25,850 nt of DNA from a virus. Both the position numbers and the translations under genes were made by a program. The stretch lies in the IMG/VR virus record IMGVR_UViG_3300009431_000122, positions 1 to 25,850 of that record, one strand, 5' to 3'. Positions 21,767 through 25,850 of this stretch are shown here, one piece after another (position 1 is the first letter of the stretch; the number at the start of each line of letters is the position of its first letter). The notes under the pieces are model-generated. The model did no database searches, was not told the origin of the DNA, and was given only the letters and a program-made list of their open reading frames with translations.

Positions 21767-22712
21767 CGTTTACCAATTTTTCTGATATCACATCTATTAT
21801 AAAATCATCCCAATATTTATGATTAACTTTACCAGGTAATTTACTATTAGCTGCCAATTCTTCACATTCTTTCATAAGTTCATCTAATTTAGGCCCAGCT
21901 TCTGTTTTATAATTAATTTTACCTTGCTTAATTTTTATTAAATAATCTGCTTCAGGTAGTGGAAAAATAATAGTATTTTTTGTCAATATAGATTTTACTT
22001 GATAAGCAGCTCTGAATGCATGAGATACAGCTTTCCAATCAATCCCTTCATTTTTTTCTGCTTGTTTAGCACGTCTTCCATAACTGTCATAAAATCTTTT
22101 TACAATGTCATAAGCATAATCAATCCCCATAGTTTCTTGTAAAATTTTCCCGCACATTTGATATTGTTTAATTCCACTAGGATTTGTCTCTATATGATGA
22201 CAATGCTCTATCTCAGGTAATTCATCCCACATACAAGATAAAGTAACTATTTGATTCTGATTTTTGAAGACATTCATTACTTGTTTTGCTGCATCCAATC
22301 TACTTCCTTTTATTCCATATTTAGCAGCCTGTTTCCTTGCATAACAGATAAAAGCATTTAAATTCTTAGTATAAAATTTTTCACGTTCTTTTATAATTCT
22401 TTCCCAAATATCAGATGTTTCTAATATCATATTTTTAGGAGCATGTAACATATCTAAGGCAACTGTCTGTCCTTCACAAGCTAATTTAAGAAAATAATGT
22501 AAACTATAAAATTCAGAATCAATATCTTCAGAACTGTTTTTAATTCCTTCATCTTTTTCTTTTTTTGTTGTTGATGTAACACTTTTAGGTATTCTATTAA
22601 GAAAAATCTCTTGTATACTAGATAAGAAAATTCCTTTGTAATCAGTATCACTGTCTTTTGTATTGGTTCCATATAAATGAGAACCAAATTTTATTTTTAC
22701 TATTACATGCAT
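21750..22712 (-). CDS. Pol-beta-type nucleotidyltransferase (YcgL/RlaP-like), 320 aa
   Basis: Near the N-terminus FGSHLYGTNTKDSDTDYKG contains the GS at residues 10-11 and the metal-binding D22 and D24 of the Pol-beta superfamily. This form (GS.LYGT....D.DYKG) belongs to the COG3541 group, some of which are linked to RNA ligases and RNA repair. The rest is helical and contains CYARKQAAKYGIKGSR, another conserved region. I start it at the ATG after AGGAGAAAAAAT rather than seven codons upstream. It is the first gene behind the 22761-22788 promoter. Target and nucleotide are unknown; tRNA end repair or nucleotidylation of a protein are options. Confidence 0.85.
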   Translation of the reverse strand: MHVIVKIKFGSHLYGTNTKDSDTDYKGIFLSSIQEIFLNRIPKSVTSTTKKEKDEGIKNSSEDIDSEFYSLHYFLKLACEGQTVALDMLHAPKNMILETSDIWERIIKEREKFYTKNLNAFICYARKQAAKYGIKGSRLDAAKQVMNVFKNQNQIVTLSCMWDELPEIEHCHHIETNPSGIKQYQMCGKILQETMGIDYAYDIVKRFYDSYGRRAKQAEKNEGIDWKAVSHAFRAAYQVKSILTKNTIIFPLPEADYLIKIKQGKINYKTEAGPKLDELMKECEELAANSKLPGKVNHKYWDDFIIDVISEKLVNDDYFR

Positions 22713-22760
22713 ATTTTTTCTCCTCTTCTTCAATAAAATAAAATAAATTGTATATATAAT

Positions 22761-22788
22761 ATTATAATAAATTTATTTTATTTGTCAA
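22761..22788 (-). promoter_or_regulatory. Consensus sigma-70 promoter for the long operon
   Basis: The minus strand has TTGACA (22788-22783) and TATAAT (22766-22761), separated by 16 bases, within a very AT-rich 65-base gap. The start site would lie near 22754, about 40 bases before the nucleotidyltransferase ATG. No gap of comparable size with a promoter is found before 12.9 kb. Confidence 0.78.
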
Positions 22789-22800
22789 GTGTAAAATTTA

Positions 22801-22949
22801 TTATTCTTCCAAACAACCACAAGATATAAGTTGACCATTACATCTAGGACATCTTTCTACATCACAACCTTCATGATGATAATTTCCATATAACAACCGA
22901 TTGTTTTTGGATCAGATGTATCTTGACCACATAAATTACATTTAGACAT
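22801..22949 (-). pseudogene. Small zinc protein broken by a frameshift
   Basis: An ATG at 22949 after AAGGAAGGAAA opens MSKCNLCGQDTSDPKTIGCY, then the frame ends at a TAG within 12 codons. A different frame of the same stretch continues with GNYHHEGCDVERCPRCNGQL and ISCGCLEE up to TAA at 22801. The EGCDVE.CP.C..QLISC pattern is a well-known small zinc ribbon, and the first half supplies the other CxxC. Inserting one base near 22890 would restore a 49-residue protein. The gene is either recently damaged or mis-sequenced. Confidence 0.7.
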
Positions 22950-22951
22950 TT

Positions 22952-24523
22952 TTATTTTCCTTCCTTTACATACTCTATCAATTGTGTTAATAAATAGGTT
23001 TCTTCCACTTCTTCCCCTTCTATAATTTGATGTATGCCTTCTCTCTTTTCATCTATAATTTCAGCTATCTTTTGTTCGATAGTATCAGCTACCAGTAGAT
23101 AATAGATATTACAAGGCTTAGTCTGTCCTATCCTATCTATTCGAGCTTCTACTTGATCTACATCTATTGATCTCCAAGGTAACTCAATTATAACCATATT
23201 ACATGCTGCTGTTAGATTTGTTCCTACACCACCAGATTTCACACCTATAAAGATCATCTGGATTTTTTTATCTGTCTGAAATTTATCAATAGCCTCCTGT
23301 TTCTTGATCTCATTATCTCTTCCATCTAATTTAACAGCTATTTTTTTATATTTATCAACTAGAATATCTGTAACTGAATGATGAATACAAGCTACAACCA
23401 ATTTCTCATCAGACTCTAAAAAATTATCAATCCATTTTATCACAGCTTTCAATTTTCCATGAACCACAGCTTGTTTCATCCTCTCAATTTTATCTATGGT
23501 CAATTTTTCTGTTCTATATTCTCTAATTAATTTCTTGTATTCCTTTATATCAGTATCATCAAATAGAATCATAGATCTAGTAACAGGTGGCAAGTCCTTC
23601 ATAACATCTTTCTTCAATCTCCTAAGCATAACAGAAGAAACGGCTAGATCATGTAAAATATCAGTATTGCTCTTTCCATTAAAATCCCAAAACCCCATAT
23701 AATTTTTCTTAGCTCCACAATAAGTCATCAGATACTGCCAATATGAAGACCAAAAATCAGGGTTCAGGAGCTTCAAAATCGTATAGAAATTCCTTGGTCT
23801 ATTAGTTATAGGTGTTCCTGTTAATCCTGCCAAATATGAAAGACCATCTGCTAATTTTAGGATTGCTTGTGTACGTTTACTTTCATAATTACTAATAGCA
23901 TGTGTCTCGTCTATTATAAGCATCTTAGGATTTAATTCTTTTAATTGTTCCATCCGGTAAGACAAAATTTCATAATTAATAATATAAAATTCTCTAGATT
24001 CTCCAAGTTCTATATTTTTTCTGCCATAGAGGATTTTTGCTTCAACTCCCAACCCCCTCATTATTTCTCTTTTCCAATTGATCTTGACAGCCGAGGGAAC
24101 AATACATATAATCGGTCTTATCTCATGGTGTAGTGCTGTCCATGCGAGTATTTCTAATGTTTTACCACAACCCATCTCCTCAGCCAGCAATACCCGACCC
24201 TTCTTGCTCTCAATGAATTCAACAGCCTCTACTTGAAAGGGATATAGCTTAACACCAAACCCCTCAATCTCTTCTGTTACTCCCAAAGGTTTAGGAAGTG
24301 AGTATTGATAAGCTTCTTTAAGGTCTTTACTTAAGTCAAAACTCCATTTTTCAAGCATAATAATAACATCAATATTAGTAGGAACAGTCCAATAACTATA
24401 TCTCTTAATAAATTGTCTTTCTGGAAGAGTTTTGACCAATTTCAAAGTTCTCTTAAAATCAGACCCTTCAAACCTTAAAATTATTTTGGATTCATCATCA
24501 TTAAATTCTGCTGTTCTACTCAT
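22952..24523 (-). CDS. SNF2-like superfamily 2 helicase, 523 aa
   Basis: All helicase motifs are present: Walker A LAEEMGCGKT at 113-122, Walker B IIDETH at 204-208, motif III LTGTPIT at 234-240, and in the second lobe GVGTNLTAACNMVIIELPW and ARIDRIGQTKPCNIYYL. The R.DRIGQ box identifies the SNF2 group. The N-terminal 90 residues (LRFEGSDFKRTLKLVKTLP) resemble the HARP-type substrate domain of SMARCAL1-like annealing helicases. It may remodel forks or displace bound proteins. It appears intact. Confidence 0.92.
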   Translation of the reverse strand: MSRTAEFNDDESKIILRFEGSDFKRTLKLVKTLPERQFIKRYSYWTVPTNIDVIIMLEKWSFDLSKDLKEAYQYSLPKPLGVTEEIEGFGVKLYPFQVEAVEFIESKKGRVLLAEEMGCGKTLEILAWTALHHEIRPIICIVPSAVKINWKREIMRGLGVEAKILYGRKNIELGESREFYIINYEILSYRMEQLKELNPKMLIIDETHAISNYESKRTQAILKLADGLSYLAGLTGTPITNRPRNFYTILKLLNPDFWSSYWQYLMTYCGAKKNYMGFWDFNGKSNTDILHDLAVSSVMLRRLKKDVMKDLPPVTRSMILFDDTDIKEYKKLIREYRTEKLTIDKIERMKQAVVHGKLKAVIKWIDNFLESDEKLVVACIHHSVTDILVDKYKKIAVKLDGRDNEIKKQEAIDKFQTDKKIQMIFIGVKSGGVGTNLTAACNMVIIELPWRSIDVDQVEARIDRIGQTKPCNIYYLLVADTIEQKIAEIIDEKREGIHQIIEGEEVEETYLLTQLIEYVKEGK

Positions 24524-24539
24524 TTACTTTTTTCTGTTG

Positions 24540-24890
24540 TCAATTTTTAAACTTTTTACTTATTGTATAGTCTTCCCAACATTTATAATTATATTTATAA
24601 TTAGGACAATCAGAATAATGGACTAGACAGCCATCCATTCCTTTATCTTTACAATAAGACCATAGAGATTGTTTTGATATATTTTTAAATTGAGCAGGAC
24701 AGTTTCTTTTTTCATAATTACATTTTTCTTTAGGTTTAATTTTATATTCTATAATATGTCTTGCTTTTTCTCCTATTAATTTATTTACCTGTTCAAATGT
24801 AATTCCACAAGAACCATTAGCATTATTCATTTCTTTTTCAACCAATTCTAATAAACATTCAAACCATAAACTATCTTTATTTATTTTCAT
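24540..24890 (-). CDS. Cysteine-rich hypothetical protein, 116 aa
   Basis: The protein has eight cysteines in its second half, spaced as C..RNC, then WSYCKDKGMDGC, then DCPNYKYNYKC, suggesting a metal-binding domain. The N-terminal part is an amphipathic helix (SLWFECLLELVEKEMNN). The start is the second of two adjacent ATG codons after AGGAGAAAA, chosen for its seven-base spacing. No family is recognised. Confidence 0.65.
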   Translation of the reverse strand: MKINKDSLWFECLLELVEKEMNNANGSCGITFEQVNKLIGEKARHIIEYKIKPKEKCNYEKRNCPAQFKNISKQSLWSYCKDKGMDGCLVHYSDCPNYKYNYKCWEDYTISKKFKN

Positions 24891-24904
24891 CATTTTTCTC
24901 CTAA

Positions 24905-25228
24905 TCAATCTATTACTTGTTTCATTCCTTCATGTGTATCTTCAAATTGTTTTCTTAATTCATATATTCCATTTTCTATAGCTGCTTCTCTATCAATTTT
25001 ACCACTAACAACATCACCATGATCTTTATGTAACAATTTAGTATCTTTAGCTATTAAATAACCAATAATAAAATCATTATCATTAGTCAAATACAATTTA
25101 CCTTGATTAATATTATGAGGATTATTATTACTACCAGTCATTATTGTTTTAGTATTTGATAGTTGTAAATCTTTTGATAAACTAGAAATACCTATTAAAG
25201 CTAAATCTCCATGTCTATAATTATTCAT
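24905..25228 (-). CDS. YRHGD-family protein, 107 aa
   Basis: NNYRHGDLALIGISSL, then NTKTIMTGSNNNPHNINQGK, then FIIGYLIAKDTKLLHKDHGD and the acidic end EDTHEGMKQVID form a pattern I recognise from a small conserved family in phages and CPR bacteria. The conserved H and D residues could bind metal. The gene follows the DUF6745-like protein directly, an arrangement that recurs elsewhere. I start it at the ATG after AAGGAGTGGTAAAA. Its function is unknown. Confidence 0.7.
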   Translation of the reverse strand: MNNYRHGDLALIGISSLSKDLQLSNTKTIMTGSNNNPHNINQGKLYLTNDNDFIIGYLIAKDTKLLHKDHGDVVSGKIDREAAIENGIYELRKQFEDTHEGMKQVID

Positions 25229-25230
25229 TT

Positions 25231-25821
25231 TTACCACTCCTTATTGAAATTAATATTAGTTAAACCAAAACTTGCTGACTTGGCACTGTTACAATCAACT
25301 TGTTTTGTTTCCAATAAATACTTTCTACCAGTTGATGGGCAAATACATTGTAAATATAAAAATGGTTCTTTATAATCATCAACTGTGAATCTAATTATCT
25401 TCATTTTATTGTTATATTGATCAATTGTTTCATCTAATACAATATAATTGTTTAATTCTAATATCTTACTTTTATCTAACAACTGATAAACTACTCTTCT
25501 TTGTTCGATGTTTTCAATATTAAATACCTCTTCTACTGTTATATTGTTGTTTAATACTTTATTAACTATTTCAAGATTATCAGCAAAATTAACAGTAGAA
25601 TTGAAACAATCTAATGTCTCTACTTGTGGTAATGCTGGTAATTTCTTTAACAGTGGATTATTATAACAATCTAATATCTCTACTTGTGGTAATTCTGGTA
25701 ATTCCTTTAACAGTGGATTAGAAGAACAATTTAATTTTTTAACTAATAACTGCTCACCAGATACATATTTTTCATTAATACCATATTGTCTAGCAAATTC
25801 TAAAACTTGTTGATTATTCAT
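25231..25821 (-). CDS. Leucine-rich-repeat protein with DUF6745-like C-terminus, 196 aa
   Basis: Residues about 28-75 hold two near-identical 20-residue repeats of the form LDCYNNPLLKKLPALPQVET, a short leucine-rich-repeat block. The C-terminal half contains KMKIIRFTVDDYKEPFLYLQ, CICPSTGRKYLL and VDCNSAKSASFG, which follow the pattern of the DUF6745 domain. Such proteins recur before the YRHGD-type gene found here. The ATG follows GATAGGAGAATAAATAA. Repeat number could vary by slippage. Confidence 0.7.
   Translation of the reverse strand: MNNQQVLEFARQYGINEKYVSGEQLLVKKLNCSSNPLLKELPELPQVEILDCYNNPLLKKLPALPQVETLDCFNSTVNFADNLEIVNKVLNNNITVEEVFNIENIEQRRVVYQLLDKSKILELNNYIVLDETIDQYNNKMKIIRFTVDDYKEPFLYLQCICPSTGRKYLLETKQVDCNSAKSASFGLTNINFNKEW
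25606..25740. repeat. 60-base tandem repeat in the leucine-rich-repeat gene
   Basis: Two copies, 25606-25665 and 25666-25725, differ at only a few positions, and a third begins at 25726. Each unit encodes one 20-residue leucine-rich repeat. Confidence 0.8.
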
Positions 25822-25850
25822 TTATTTATTCTCCTATCAATTCAATACTA

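Noticed and set aside
1-25850. Reassignment of TGA to Trp or Gly in this genome, suggested by the primase
   Set aside because: At least eight gene pairs use TGA as a stop in ATGA-type overlaps (for example at 277, 6746, 9359, 10232 and 10444), and large genes contain only TGG for Trp.

Overview
The window is an AT-rich stretch of a bacteriophage or phage-like element in which every convincing gene lies on the minus strand, so transcription runs from high to low coordinates. Genes are tightly packed, with many ATGA, TAATG and TAGTG stop/start overlaps and strong AGGAG-type ribosome binding sites. Together with a DNA polymerase architecture (uracil-DNA glycosylase fused to Pol A) also known from Bacillus phage SPO1, this suggests a phage of a low-GC, Firmicutes-like host; the host assignment is inference. 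No structural, packaging or lysis gene is seen. This is the early/replication half of a genome.

Layout from the transcriptional start side. 25.8-22.8 kb: a leucine-rich-repeat protein with a DUF6745-like tail, a YRHGD-type phage protein, a Cys-rich protein, a SNF2-like helicase and a frameshifted zinc protein. A consensus promoter (22761-22788) then starts an operon with a Pol-beta-type nucleotidyltransferase, an HD-domain protein, a CCGGC-ended phage protein, a 685-residue DUF2135-like protein, a coiled-coil protein, tRNA-Asn(GTT), two small phage proteins, a DnaG-type primase interrupted by one in-frame TGA, a small helical protein, a ribbon-helix-helix protein, a winged-helix protein, two unknown proteins, a 13-residue leader ORF and a DnaB-like helicase (about 22.7-13.5 kb).

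A second promoter at 12897-12926 sits immediately before a 55-residue HTH protein and a RepO-like initiator. The initiator gene contains six copies of the hyphenated palindrome TTATC-T6-GATAA, read in two different reading frames. This looks like a lambda-type replication origin inside its initiator gene. Downstream are several small phage proteins, a J-domain protein followed by a separate protein with DnaJ-like CxxC zinc motifs, a DHH phosphoesterase, an XRE regulator and a probable sliding clamp.

At 5.5-7.4 kb an IS200/IS605-family element (RHH protein, TnpA, TnpB, hairpin ends, its own perfect sigma-70 promoter with an overlapping palindrome) has landed in a DNA methyltransferase gene, of which only the first ~45 codons and a decayed remnant survive. 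The left end carries zinc-ribbon proteins and a 1254-codon gene for a family-4 UDG/3'-5' exonuclease/Pol A fusion, split by a 386-residue LAGLIDADG intein.

The genes form a nearly complete replisome: initiator, helicase, primase, clamp, polymerase with UDG, SNF2 helicase and DHH nuclease. A second theme is damage. At least five small genes and the primase carry an internal stop, a frameshift or a lost start, while TGA and TAA are clearly normal stops elsewhere.
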